DNA of 64,000 nucleotides from Tillandsia leiboldiana (lineage: Eukaryota; Streptophyta; Magnoliopsida; Poales; Bromeliaceae): NCBI GenBank assembly GCA_029204045.2, contig CM055063.1:39961562-40025561 (forward strand). Reading direction: 5' to 3'. Made by a program: the position numbers and the translations under genes. The notes beneath the pieces were generated by a model, which was not told where the DNA came from, ran no database searches, and saw only the letters and a program-made list of their open reading frames with translations. Positions 23,021 through 34,819 of the stretch are shown one piece after another; position 1 is the stretch's first letter; each line of letters begins with the position of its first letter.

Positions 23021-23370
23021 AACCTTTGGCTAACATACAAAGTCGATATAACATTGTATAGGTTTAACATCGCCATTCACAAACATCTGTTTGCCTTTTG
23101 TGTGCGTGTGCACGCTTCCTTTAATATCACCATCATGTACATAAAACTCAGATTGTCATCTCATAGTAATTTAGATTTTCTTTACTCAAGTTTAAATCAT
23201 ATGACTTATTGCGTGTGTCGTGTGTACCAAACAGAGCTTGTAGTAAATGTATAATATTTGCTCATTTTTGTGGTATAATTCTTCTAACATTCTAGATTAA
23301 TTTGGTGATCGGTTCTCTTGATTAATTTGTGTATTTTATAGTAAATAAAATTTGTTGGTGCTAATTTAAT
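23021..23370 (+). other. Probable 3' untranslated region of the RING gene
   Basis: AT-rich sequence follows the stop codon. An AATAAA signal lies at 23344-23349, about 325 nt after the stop, which would place cleavage near 23365-23375. The end is inferred from that signal only. Confidence 0.5.
23344..23349 (+). promoter_or_regulatory. Candidate polyadenylation signal (AATAAA)
   Basis: A perfect AATAAA on the coding strand downstream of the RING gene stop codon. Plant signals are loose, so other AT-rich sites nearby could be used instead. Confidence 0.45.
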
Positions 23371-24038
23371 TTTTGCCTCCCATTTCTTCCTGGATGGTTA
23401 TATAAATCAAATGTTCCTTTAAACCAATTGGACTCGTCCGTGTTGTACTCATTCGACGATGCTGTAAAACAGCACTATGTGTTTAACCTGAAAAGCTGAA
23501 ATCATTTGGTATGCCAATAAATATTCATTTTAAATACTTGCTTCAGAATGTGAAATTTTCTCCTCTTTGCCGTTTTCCGAAACTTGAATTGGAAGCGTTC
23601 GCACACCAAATCTTCGTGCGGAGCGGACTACACTAGAACTTAACAACCACCCCGAAGGCACAAAGAAAACAAAATCCAAATAATAAAAGAAAAGGAAAAG
23701 AGAGGCTACCCAATTGGCTTCCGTCTTTCTTCCTCTTCTTTCTATTCGGTGTCGTTCAGTTCACTTATACTCCACATGAATACCCTTGCACATTTTTTAG
23801 CTTTAGTTTTTACCCGGCACGGGGGTATTTGTAGCCAGTACCCTCATTAATTATATTTTTCTATTGTAGCCCGGCACATCTCAACTCTGCATCTTTCACA
23901 ACGGAGTACTGTACATGTGCAATGATGACTCCAAATACCTTAGTGAGAGTGACACTGCACACTCCAACTTTGCCGCCAAGGACGCACGTTTCGGCCAAAG
24001 ATCCCATCCAAAGAGCTCAACAAAGTTCTGATACCACT
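23371..24038. other. Intergenic sequence and start of a retroelement relic
   Basis: No gene recognised. The right part is the internal side of a minus-strand LTR element whose primer site is at 24025-24036. Confidence 0.5.
24025..24036 (-). other. Primer-binding-site relic
   Basis: The minus strand reads TGGTATCAGAAC, close to the tRNA-iMet complement. A TG-starting LTR follows two bases to the right at 24039. Confidence 0.55.
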
Positions 24039-24929
24039 TGTCACATGATCAACTTTTTCGCCTTGAAATTTTTCGTGCGGCGCTCAAGCGTCGTACACCT
24101 AAGGCAGCCTTCTCGAGCCCTTAGTACGAAAACGCCTCCAATCTTAACAGTAGAATACCAACTCAAGCATTTAACCAAGCATGCTTCTCCGTGAGCCTAG
24201 CTGCTAGGTGCCACGCCTTACATCGAACCCCGTGTCGGACTCCACGAGTTCCCAATGAACAACCCCATCATCGAGGTTGGCCACCAAGCTGAATACATTT
24301 CGTCTCGCCAGACAAACTGTAATACCCGCCTTCTGAATTGGTAATTTTATTTTATTTTATTAATTTAGTGGTCTGGTGGGGGGTTAAAAGTTCGAGGGTT
24401 TCTGGGCTGATCGTCAGGGTTTGCGGGTATTTTTAGGTGCTAGAGCTCGCAAAACGGTGAACGATGGCGCGATCGGATTCGAATTCCGACCCCGGAATCT
24501 CCCAGAAATGATTTTTGAAGTTCGCTATCAGTTTGGGCGCGTCAGAATCCGTGCTGGCGATCAGCACGCTTTTCGAGGTAACCTGGACCCCTCGTTTGAA
24601 TCCCGATTGATTATGGTTGTGATCTGGGGACTTAGATTATTCCTGCTTCCCTTTCGTTGCGTTAGGTCAAATCTAGGTGCGATCGGAAAAATAAACCCCA
24701 AATCCACTTTTTCTCTCTTTTCAAGACGGCGGCGTAGGGATCCAGGCGGAGAGACAGGAGAGGGAAGGAAGTTGTTCCTTTGCGGCGGGGTCGATCAGGC
24801 GAGGAGCGGGCGATCCTCTTCTTCCTCCTTCTCCAGCGAACGAAGGTGAGTTTTTCGTTTTTGAAGTTCTTGATCGGGACGGTTGGGTTGCTCGTCGGTT
24901 CGGCGGAGAGACCGCCGCGCTGCCGCCAC

Positions 24930-25640
24930 CACCGCGGAGCCGCAGGCACCGCGCAGGCTGCCCGCAGGCAGGCGCCGCGCGGACAGGCGCCGCGCAGGGC
25001 AGCCGCGCGGGCTGCCCGCAGGCAGGCGCCGCGCGGACAGGCGCCGCGCAGAGCAGCCGCGCGGGCTGCCCGCAGGCAGGCGCCGCGCGGACAGGCGCCG
25101 CGCGGGGATGCCTGCAGGCAGCGCCCCGCGCGGGCTGGGGCCGCGCGGGGCTGCCTGCAGGCAGGCGCCACGCGGACAGGCGCCGCGCGGGGCTGCCTGC
25201 CAGCAGCGCCCCGCGCGGGCTGGGGCCGCGCGGGGCTGCCCGCAGGCAGGTGCCGCGCGGACGGGCTGCCCGCAGGCAGGCGCCGCGCGGGCGGGCGCCG
25301 CGCGGGAGGGCGCCGCGTGGGCTGCCCGCAGGCAGGCGCAGCGCGGACAGGCGCCGCGCGGACAGGCGCCGCGCAGGGCTGCCTGCAGGCAGCGCCCCGC
25401 GCTGGCTGGGGCCGTGTGGAGCTGACCGCAGGCAGGCGCCGCGCGGACATGCGCCGCGCGGGCTGGTGCCGCGCGGGGCTGCCTGCAGGCAGCGCCCTGC
25501 GCGGGCTGGGGCCGCGCGGACAGGCGCCGCGCGGGCTGCCCGCAGGCAGGCGCCGCGCGGGCTGGTGCCGCGCGGGGCTGCCTCCAGGCAGCGCCTCGCG
25601 CGGGCTGGGGCCGCGCAGGGCTGCCCGCAGGCGGTGCGCG
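24930..25640. repeat. GC-rich minisatellite with 54-bp period inside the solo LTR
   Basis: Units begin GCTGCCCGCAGGCAGG at 24957, 25011 and 25065, then become irregular while keeping GGCGCCGCGCGG blocks. Because 54 is a multiple of three and the unit lacks stops, several frames stay open on both strands (up to 316 codons). These are repeat artefacts, not genes. Confidence 0.88.
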
Positions 25641-26654
25641 CCCGCACGGGTTGGTGCCGTGCGCGGATTTTCGCCGCGCGGGTTTAACCTAGCAATCGTT
25701 GGGGTCCTAGGACCGTGTCGGCTTTTCTAGTTTCGAGTCATCGGGTGGTGTTTTGGGCATCTAGTCTTAGCGCTACTGATGTTTTCTTCTGGGGGGACGT
25801 TGTAGGTTCGGCGGGCACACAGAGTCGCGGACGAGCCGAGTGCCGGTCATCACACGCAAGGTAGGTACTTTTCCATTGTTGTAGATGGGAAAAGGGTGTA
25901 AGTTTAAAATAATTGCATGTTTGGGTAAAGGTGTAAGATAAAGTAATTACCTATTTACATTTGCTAACCCTGTGAAAGTTATTATTTGTATACTTGGTTA
26001 CGAGGGTCGAGGTTGCTACACGCACACCAGCGGTTTGGCCACCGCGAGGGTGTGTTTTTCCGGAAAAGTGGTACGTTGACCCGTGTACCCCACGTGTTGG
26101 TGACGTAATGGGGGCCCCCGTAGGTGGGGGGTGTGAGCGGTGGGATGCCGAGGCAGGTGCTCGGTGTGGTGCCGAGGCAGGGGCTCGGTGCGGTTTGCCG
26201 AGGTCGGTGCTCGGTGTGGTTGCCGGGGCAGGTGCTCGGTTTAGTTTGTGCAGGGGGTTTTACTGTCGATTGCACGATGAGGAGGGGCGGTTGCTCTGGT
26301 TTATTGTGGTTTGCTTTGGTTATAGCCCTTCTTGCTTTTCGTACTTTATATTTCTGGTCGCTGACTTCCCACTCTGTGACAGGTTCACCCAGGGGTGAGT
26401 GCTAGGGCGACGGTGAGGCCGCACGAGAGATCTTTTGGCCCTTCGAGGCCACGTACATTGTTTACCTCTCTTTATGTTCATTTTATTACCTGTTAGTAGC
26501 TGTGTGGGTATGTTACTTTTGTGGGGTTGACGTGGATGTTGGGATTATTACAGTACTCTGTGGATGAATGTTTAGTTTACTATCTGATAGTTGGCCATTT
26601 TCAAACTAAAAAGAAAAGAAAAGAAAACATTGCGAAAATGATTTGAAAAATATT

Positions 26655-26860
26655 GGTGTCGAGTGGGCACCGTTTCCAAAACTCTGTGGATTTATGGATT
26701 TCGAAACAGTTTTGAAAAACATAGGTGTCGAGTGGGCACCGCTTTTAAAATTCTGTGTATTTATGGATTTCGAAACGGCTTTGTAAAACCTAGGTGTCGT
26801 GTGGGCACCGTTTTTAAAACCCTGTGGATTTATCCTTTCAAAGCTAGTCGGCCTCTTTAT
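26655..26860. repeat. 69-bp tandem repeat, three copies
   Basis: Units start GGTGTCG(A/T)GTGGGCACCG at 26655, 26724 and 26793 and share (c)tctgtggatttatggattt. It lies in the solo LTR. Confidence 0.85.
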
Positions 26861-27035
26861 TACTTATGGAAAAATGGTTGTATGTACTCGACTGTTGAAC
26901 TAGTGTGGTTAAAGTGATGATTGTATGGTTATTGTAGTTAGGACGCCGTGCATATACAAAGGAGACTCTGCCCGTTTGCAGAGTGAATTTGTATATGCGG
27001 CGGGTCTGGGCACGCACCGGGGGAGATCGGTTTCA

Positions 27036-27038
<3 letters not shown>

Positions 27039-27088
<50 letters not shown>
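27039..27088. repeat. (AT)25 microsatellite
   Basis: An uninterrupted run of 25 AT dinucleotides near the TGTCACG end of the solo LTR. Confidence 0.97.
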
Positions 27089-27091
<3 letters not shown>

Positions 27092-27300
27092 AATTTGAGA
27101 GCTTACGGTGGCTATTCTTCCGCGTGTTTAAACCCCGGGGCGTGACACACAAACTCTCATCGAGAGTGCTACATAGTCGAATGTCTCATTGCTTTCAAAG
27201 CTAGCCACAAGGACATTACAAGTTCTCCCTAACTTATATCCGAACATCTTACCCCCATGCATCTCGCTCCTGCAACTTGACTCGTACACCACAAGCGTCC

Positions 27301-28027
27301 AAGTTTAGGTTCCATTTTGTTGGTCCCTACGATTGGGTTGTTTTCAGTACATGGACTTTGGGTACTATCATTATTAGATATATGGTATCTCATTGACGCA
27401 CGAGTATCATGACTGGATCGGGTTTCGTGACGATCGGTATGATTGACTACTGTGATCCCGACTGGACGTTGGGGTTAGTCGATGTGATTGGGTTAGTCAG
27501 CATGTTTGAGACATTAGATATTCTGTTGATGCATGAGTTGTATGGGCATGACTTACAGCTTTTAGTAGCTTATGGAGGCATTATAGTGGTAAATTTATTG
27601 CAGTTTACTTTATAGCTTTCTACTCCAATTCTGTATAGTTATTCTCCTATTTTGCCTCTAATTGACCTAGTAGGAAGATCGTCGTGGTTGGTGGTTGTTA
27701 TCCACTGAGGACTATTATTTTTATAGTTCTCATACCACTCTTTTGTTGCTCCTTTTTCAAAGTCTTTAGCAACAGCTGCTGAGCAAGATAAGGAGATCGT
27801 GGAATAGATATGTCTCCTACCTGTGCACCCGAGCTAGAGGACTCCTATTTATGTTTACTATCACTGTACATATTACTATTGGATCAGCCTTTTTGTATAC
27901 AGATGTGAGATGTATATATATTTATATCTGGGTGTGACTTTTGTGGATATACAGTGATGTCGTTGGTTTAGTATTTCATACTCTAATATCTTTTCTCATT
28001 TCTTAGTTGTAGCCTCCAAGGACTATT
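27301..28027 (+). mobile_element. LTR-derived fragment, plus orientation
   Basis: The stretch around 27670-27850 (gatcgtcg...ttatccactgaggac) resembles, in the same order, the minus strand of the array LTRs (gatcgtcg...atacccactgagaac) and also 62100-62160. It appears to be the downstream half of a related LTR. No clean ends were found. A 68-codon frame at 27409-27615 is not recognised. Confidence 0.45.
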
Positions 28028-30390
28028 TGTGAGGACCCGAATCCCCGCGATAGGATTACTGTTGGATCAGCAGCTTTTGGAGGCTTATGTTGTGTATTGG
28101 AGGTGTTTATGCGCAAATTGGACACAAGTGATGGACTCAGTGTGAAAAATGGATCACGAGTGTATTTGGATGCCCCACCAAATTCTAGAAGTGGAATTGG
28201 GCAAAACGGACATCGGATTTGGACTCAGCGCGCGAAAACGATGGAAATCGACTACTTGCTTGTATTTTTCTGAGTCCGGACGCCCAAAAACGGACACCCG
28301 GAAGATTTCTAGTGTTTTGGGTGCACGGTGTACCGGTGGACTGAGGAGCGTGGCACGTGGCAGCTTCCGATTGGCGTCGTACGCCACATGGCGGAGCTGG
28401 AGTGGCGGCGCAGTGGACCCGGCCCACGGGAGCAGGCGCGGGCAGCGCGCGGGCGCGGGCAGGCACGCTGGCGAGCGCGGTGCAGCGGGAGGTGTTGCCA
28501 CGTGGCATTTTTTTACTGGTTCGCATTGGACGCATGGCAGCAGGGTAGTGGCTGGCGCAGCAGGCGCGGTCCACGGAGCAGGGCGGCAGGCCTCGGGAAG
28601 CGTGCGCGGCACGGGGGCGCAGGCGGCGCTGGCGCGCACGTGGGCGCGGCGACCAACGCATTGACGCGCGGTTCCCGCGCGTGGGCGCGCCACGCGTTAG
28701 CCTCCGTGCGGGCCACGCGGCGCTTGGCGGTATTGGCTGTTGCCTGTTTGGCGCGACGTGGTGCTCCCAGGCAGTTTCGGGAGCAGGTCGGACGGGGGGT
28801 GTCCGACCGGGTTTTCGGCGCCCGAATTTTTCGGGCGCCCGAAACCGGGGACACCCCGGGTATTTTCGGATTTGTTCTCCCCAGCCTATAAATAGGCCCT
28901 TCCCTCCTCCGTTTCTCCGTTTGCTGGGTTTTTTGAGGCTCTTCTCAGAGGGAGCTCTTCAGTGGAGTTCCTCCCCTCCCTCTTCTCCACTCTTTGATGG
29001 ATTCCCGAGATTTTTGGAGGCCTCGGTATCGGCGTTTTCTGCGATGCGGTGCACTTCGACGCTCCTTCGTTTTTGGTCTTCTACCGTCGCTTTTCAGTCC
29101 GAGAGACTCCCTGGACTACACCGATGGACTTTTTTGCTGATTTTCATGGCAGCGCGTTCATGATAGGTACGCCTTCGTTTTTCGTGTTGATCACTTCGCC
29201 TCATTTTGGGTTTTTGGTATGGTTCCCTAGGCTTTTCTGTGACCCTTTGTACTGCTGCGAGGTACGGGACAATGGTAGAGTTTTGTTGGATTTTCTCTGT
29301 CCACGAGCATCGGAATGAGGCGTTTAAGGACTCGATTGATATCTACGCTTTGAGAGGAACGCACCCGTATTTTTATCAGAATTTTTGGAGGACTCTTCGA
29401 AGGTGATAATTAAGCTTCTTTCGGACTGGTTTCCTACAGATTTTTGATAGTGGATAGTTTGACTTACCGCAGTGTTTTATTTATATCCTGGTCTACAGGT
29501 GTCGGAATGGGGTGTATAGATACTCGTTTTGAATCTACTCGTTGCGAGGATCGCAACCGTAATTTTTCTGGATTTTTGGAGGACTGCACGCAGGTGAAAT
29601 TCCCCCTGTTCTCTGCTGGTTTGTAAAAACAGCATGCGCTGTTTGGGAGTTGTGGGGTATTTGATTGCTGTATTGTGGTTGCAATGTTGGTTGGAGCAGA
29701 GGCTGGTGCGACTGAGTACCGAGGGTGCAGTTTCGGCGGATTTTGGATAGCGTGTGACTACGCACTTCACCGACTTCGGCTTTGCCTGCGGAAAGCGTTT
29801 CAAGTGGGTTGCCTTGTCCTCGGAACCGGTGGACGGTTCTCTAATTCTATTTGATAGAATGCATGCATGTTTAGGGTACATTGTTGTGATTGAGAGGTAA
29901 GCTTAGTAATGTTGATTGTCTAAGAGAATTGCAAGATTAATATTCATGTTATATTATGAGGACTCGCATGATTCGGATATCCATGTTGGTGATTAGGGAA
30001 AGCTTACCTAAGGGATGGTTACCCTCTGTGACTTATAGCATGCATGATTAAAGTACAACTAATAGAATTGAGATGTAAGCGTGGAAAGTGGCCTAGATCA
30101 TGTGGATTAATGCTTACTTGATTATTGTACATGCTTTAGAGGATTTGAGATCTAGCATTCTTGATGGCTATGTTCATGTTATACTAGATGAGATAGAGTT
30201 CATGCTCGATTACCCTTTGGCATATATATGCGGATATTACTCTGAGGAGTTATTATGGATTATGGATCATGGATATTGGACAGGTTTAGTTCATTAGTGA
30301 TTCTGGCATGTGCTCATACTTATGTGGAGCTGCTATTTGTGGGTATCGGGTTTCCCTTTAGTGGATGGAGTTTCCTGTTGGGTTATATAT
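28028..30390 (+). mobile_element. Truncated LTR, plus orientation
   Basis: It starts TGTGAGGACCCG and matches in order the minus strand of the array LTRs and of 57711-59125: cagcagctt(t/c)tggaggc, an aaattggacac block, ggactca, a GC-rich stretch, CCTATAAATAGGC, then aagctta(c/t)ctaagg. Its downstream end is lost near 30390, so it is broken at the 3' side. GC-rich frames at 28149-29163 on both strands are not genes. Confidence 0.65.
28887..28894 (+). promoter_or_regulatory. LTR TATA box (TATAAATA)
   Basis: Lies in CCTATAAATAGGC of the plus-oriented LTR, followed by a pyrimidine-rich stretch (cccttccctcctccg), as usual for a plant LTR transcription start. Confidence 0.6.
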
Positions 30391-30729
30391 AATTGGATCT
30401 AAATAGGGGAAAAAACACCTAGAGGGGGGTGAATAGGTGTAAACGTTAAACACTCAAAAAATCATTGCGCAATAAAACCCAATGCGGAAATAAAAATAAA
30501 CACGCAAGATTTTTACGTGGAAAAACTCCAAACCGGAGTAAAAAACCACGGGACCGATCACACGGTGAAATCCACTAGAATTAAACACGTACAAGGTGAT
30601 ATACCGTACTCACAGACGACTCAACCTTTTCCATACGCTCCTAGTAGATCTTCTCCGCTCGCTCCGCAACGCTTCTCGAATCCACGATCAGCGCCCAACG
30701 CCGAATCCACGACGTCCGACCGAATCCAC
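30391..30729. other. Unassigned segment between two LTRs
   Basis: It contains a near-palindrome at 30416-30439 (CACCTAGAGG...AATAGGTG) and otherwise no recognisable gene. It separates the broken plus-strand LTR from LTR A of the array. It may come from another retroelement. Confidence 0.35.
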
Positions 30730-33700
30730 TGTCACACCCCGGGGTCGAAACTGTGACCCGGGCTCGCCAACAGATCCGCCACCTATGCCAAACCCGCATA
30801 GGCGAAGCGTCCTACCTGCAAAAAGAACTACAGCTAACAGATATCAGAGCTAAAAGATAAAACTGCTATAGAAATAAAATCAACCACTGTACAACTGAAG
30901 ATAAAACAACAAGGTCCATCTCCCAAAAAATGATGATCATATAATAACCTCGAGTACAAAACTCATAGCTCAACAGGGAGATATCTCAAATAAAACATCA
31001 GTGTACAAGCTCTCAATACATCATATCCTCACTACATCAGTCTCTCAAAAGAGGAAATAAATACCAATCTACCGACTATACTGAAGATCTCCTCCAAAGG
31101 GGGTACCGCTACTCTCCAAAGATGGGTCTGGATCTAGCTCGCTACTCCCTCACCACGCACAGCAACCACAGAACGGCAACACCCGCCAAGACTCTGCAAA
31201 ACAAAGGAGAGAAAGGACAAAAAGGGGGAAAAACCCCCGACGGGCATGAGAACTACGCAAAAAGGGAGTTCTCAGTGGGTATCGCCACTAGGCCCGACGA
31301 TCTGCCCACCAAGACCACTAGAGGCAAAAGATAACTAATGCAGTAAGACTTAAAGCAGAAGCAGAAGACACTCTACGGCTACCATGCCTCTATCTGAATG
31401 CTCAAATGGGGAAACTCTGATAAATATATGCAACACTCGCACACGAGGTGCTCAATCGACCCAATCGAGCTGACTGCCACATCGGGTCCAGTCAAACCTG
31501 CGCCCACCTACAACCACCTCCCGCGGACGGGCAGGAATTACGTAGGGCGTCCAAACGGACTAACTCGCTATTGAGTAGTGGCTCATGCAGGCAATAGTCA
31601 TAATCCATGCTCTCTCTCTCAGAACGGATAGACTCAAGATGCTCAACCCCTCACACAATGGTCAAAGAACTCACAACGACCACGGGACCACCGTCAAACC
31701 CCGAACGGTTCCCAACAATACTAGCACTGGTCTAAACACAGCTACTAGACTCCACTCGGTCCCCCAGGCACGAGTGTAACAAAAAGTATCTGCCTGAATA
31801 AACCCAATCGATAGACCAGTAATCACTGGTACTGTCTGCTCTGCTGTCGAACTCAAGAACCCCGCCTGGTGCCCGGCGCTCACACCGTGGAAAGCCGACT
31901 CCGGAGTGGCACTCGAGGGGAGCGACCCACACGAGTAAAGTATCACTGTATCAAGCATCACTGTATCAAGTATCACGGTATCGAGTATCTCTGTAACCAC
32001 TGTCTCATAATAGCAGGACTGGATTAAGACTATGATCAAAGTGGAAAACTCCGTCCACTAACAAAACCCCGATCTGATGCAATAGTACTCAAAAAGTGGG
32101 AAACACCATCCACTAGAACAAATCTGATACCCAATCTGATGCAATAGTCAACATCCGGTCAACCGCCCAAAGTCCGCGGTCACCGCAATAACCCACAACC
32201 CACAATTGGGTAAAATAATCAAGATCCGGTCAACCGCCTACTGTCCGCGGTTGCCGCAATAACCCACAACCCAACATCAAGCACACCCTGTCTCTGACCC
32301 GAAGGTCCCAGCTACACTATCCCAAACCTCTGCTCGAACCCGAGCAACATGACTCAAAAGTCTAAATAAAAAGGAGAAAGAAAGCAATCATGGTTTCTCC
32401 TAAGTCAAATTCCAATATGTAGTGCAGCAGTAAAAGATGGCCTAACTATATGTCCATACACATATGTCCATACAAGCATGCATTTGTCCTCAAGAAGAAT
32501 AAAGAAAATAAACCTCATGCCAAAATTATCAATGACCATACCTGTCCATAATTCTCAATCCATAATGGCTCCTCAGAGTAGAACCTGCACATAACTACAT
32601 AATCCTATCCCAATGCATAAACCATCCTCATAAAAGGTTATGTGCTAATATGGCATGATAATTAATCAAATAGGGTATCCTTGCCTTAGATAAGCTTCCA
32701 CTAATCATCAACAAGACTATTTGATTAATACCATTGTCATACTGTGAATAATTCACTTGCAATTTCCATAAAATCCTCATTGTTAAACTTACCGATCAAT
32801 CCCAGCTATTGTACCATTCACCTGCATGCAATGCTAACATATGAAAATTTAGAGAACCGTCCACCGGTTCCGGGAATAAGGCACCCACCTAAAAAGCTGA
32901 CAGTTCAAAGCCCAACAGCTGAAAACACCAGATAACTCTAATCCCTTGCTCCAATAAGTTCAGCACACCCGTAACTCTCCTGGCACAATACAAAGTCCAC
33001 TATTACACATACATTCCAAAAGCTGCTCTCACACACACATACCACAACAGTCCCCGAAATGCTTAATTTTTACCTGCAGCAAGAGCCCAGAAAATTCCCA
33101 GAAAAATATCACCGCGATCCTCGCGTCGATAGCTTCGCAACGGTAGCTTGCACGCCCAAATCTGAGTTCGGTAAGCCAAGATAAAAATTCGGCAAGGGGG
33201 TACACTCATACAAAAATCTGTGTTAAAACTGTACACTGTTCACTGAGAAAACAGTAATTTTCACCTCGAAATAAATCTCACAAAAATCCAATAAAAATAC
33301 GAGCGCGTTCCTTGCGATCCGTAGATGAAAAAGTTGTATAATCTCGTTTCCGTCAGACGCTCGTGTGCAAAGATATGGCCAAAATACCCCGCTGCTGTCA
33401 AGGAAGTCCACACAGAAAATGGGGTTACAGTTTGCCTCGGGATCCGTGCCAACACCTCGAAACGGAAAAGTGCGACCAAAACGAAAGATGAAGTTCTACC
33501 TCTTAGGAGTCTGCCGGCGCAAGAATCACAGCAAAGTGAGCTCGGGGTAGCCCAGGGGAGCCAAAACACTGTCGCTGCGCCGAAGAAGAACACTAGAAAG
33601 CAACATCGCGCCGCACCGTAAAATGGGGAACCTCGGGATTCGTGCCTCCTAAAATCCTAGAACTTGGCAGGAAGATCAAGCACTTAGAGGTGAAAAACTT

Positions 33701-34806
33701 TTCTTAAGGGAGCTCGGGCAGAGGAGGTGTGGTTTGGGAGAAAAAAGCCCAAAACAGAGGCTCGGGCTGCCTTTAAATAGGCTGAGGAAACAATTTGGAT
33801 AATTCCCACTAAGTCCGGGTTTTCGGGCGCCCGGAAACTTCCGGGCGTGCACAGTGCGGCCCGGCCCAGAACTTTCGGGCGCGCACAGTGCGGCCCGGTC
33901 CACCACACAGCCCAGTCCACTACTCCCCCGGGCCCCACTGCACCCGGTGCACCTGCGCCCGCAAATGGCGACGCGACACGTGGCCCGGCACCCGTGCACC
34001 GCGCACGTCGCTCCGTGGACCGCGCACGTCGCGCCGTGGACCGCGCACGTCGCGCCGTGGGCCGCGCACGTCGCGGCTGACCCGGGCCCGTACGGCCACC
34101 TGCCCCGCCGTACGGCCACCTGCCCCGGTCAATCAACTCCACCGATTGCGTGGACCGGGAGCACAACACCGGACCAACTACCTCACGCCACGTGTCCACC
34201 CGGTCTACCGTGCACCCGGGCCCAAATTCAGTGGATCGCGCCTGCTGCACCGGCCAACCGGAGAGCACCACGTGGCCCGCCCCCGGTGCACGACCTCCGC
34301 GGTGGACCGCGCGCCTGCCCGCGCGCCCGGGCGCCTGCCCGCGCCCTGCCCGCGCCGCGTGCCGCCGGGTGCCGCCTGCCCGAGGCCGCGCCGCCGCCCG
34401 CCGGCGCCGCCCGCCGCCGCCGGCGACTGCCGGAGATACTGTTCCGGCATGAACAGTATCCGCCAACCCAAAAACATCAAGCAAATAGCCCATCTTGACC
34501 GTTTTCCGCGCGCTGATTCCAAAAACGACGTCCATTTTGCCAAATTCCAATCCTATAATTTGCCGGAGGCTCCCGGAAAGGTATTTTTAATCCGAATTCC
34601 GCGCCGAGCCTAAATTTGATATCCACTCTGCGCGTAAACTCTTCTAAACATCCGACGGGGTCCCCCGATTACCCACGTGATCCATTTTAAGCCTCGAGTC
34701 CATCTCTTGTGTCCAAATGGGCGCGCGAACACCGCCGACATGCACGTAGGCTTCCAGAAGCTGCTGGTCACACTGTAGAAGCCCTGCAAAGATCCGGGTC
34801 ACCACA
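30730..34806 (-). mobile_element. LTR A of the chromovirus array (4077 bp)
   Basis: On the + strand it runs from TGTCACACCCCGG to GATCCGGGTCACCACA. It is followed directly by the polypurine tract of internal domain 1, so it is the 3' LTR of a minus-strand element. Diagnostic features shared with LTR B: two copies of a 71-bp repeat (from 32153) and the block at about 31846-31898. It also has four 21-bp units (gcgcacgtcg at 34001, 34022, 34043, 34064). Open frames at 33261-34613 are GC-rich repeat shadows. Confidence 0.9.
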
Positions 34807-34819
34807 TCCTCCCCCACTA
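34807..34819 (-). other. Polypurine tract of element 1
   Basis: The minus strand reads TAGTGGGGGAGGA directly before the LTR start TGTGGTGACCC. Identical tracts sit at 41926-41938 and 46685-46697. Confidence 0.85.

Larger units (their letters stand above)
24318..27149 (-). mobile_element. Solo LTR with GC-rich minisatellite (2832 bp)
   Basis: It begins TGTAATACCCGCC and ends GGGGCGTGACACA, flanked by a perfect CAAAC duplication (24313-24317, 27150-27154). Read on the minus strand its last part resembles the LTR at 55065-57710, including the cccggtgcgtgcc and gagtctcctttgtatatgca blocks, so the two are one family. It carries a 54-bp GC-rich minisatellite, a 69-bp repeat and an (AT)25 run. Confidence 0.82.
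24039..27300 (-). mobile_element. LTR relic split by a later solo LTR
   Basis: An LTR begins TGTCACATGATC at 24039 next to a primer site, runs to 24317, is interrupted by the solo LTR at 24318-27149, and resumes at 27155. The five bases CAAAC on both sides are the duplication made by the inserting element. The right end of the relic (near 27300) is a guess. Confidence 0.45.

Noticed and set aside
24930..25640. Possible CRISPR array
   Set aside because: Regular GC-rich repeats, but adjacent units with no unique spacers, in a plant LTR.
24662..25730. Long overlapping open frames of 262, 308 and 316 codons
   Set aside because: They lie in the GC-rich 54-bp minisatellite of a solo LTR, are open on both strands at once, and their translations are simple Arg/Gly/Ala/Pro repeats.
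33261..34613. Open frames of up to 288 codons in LTR A (and equivalents in C, D and at 28149-29163)
   Set aside because: GC-rich LTR promoter region, open on both strands, translations dominated by short repeats. The same place in other copies is frameshifted.
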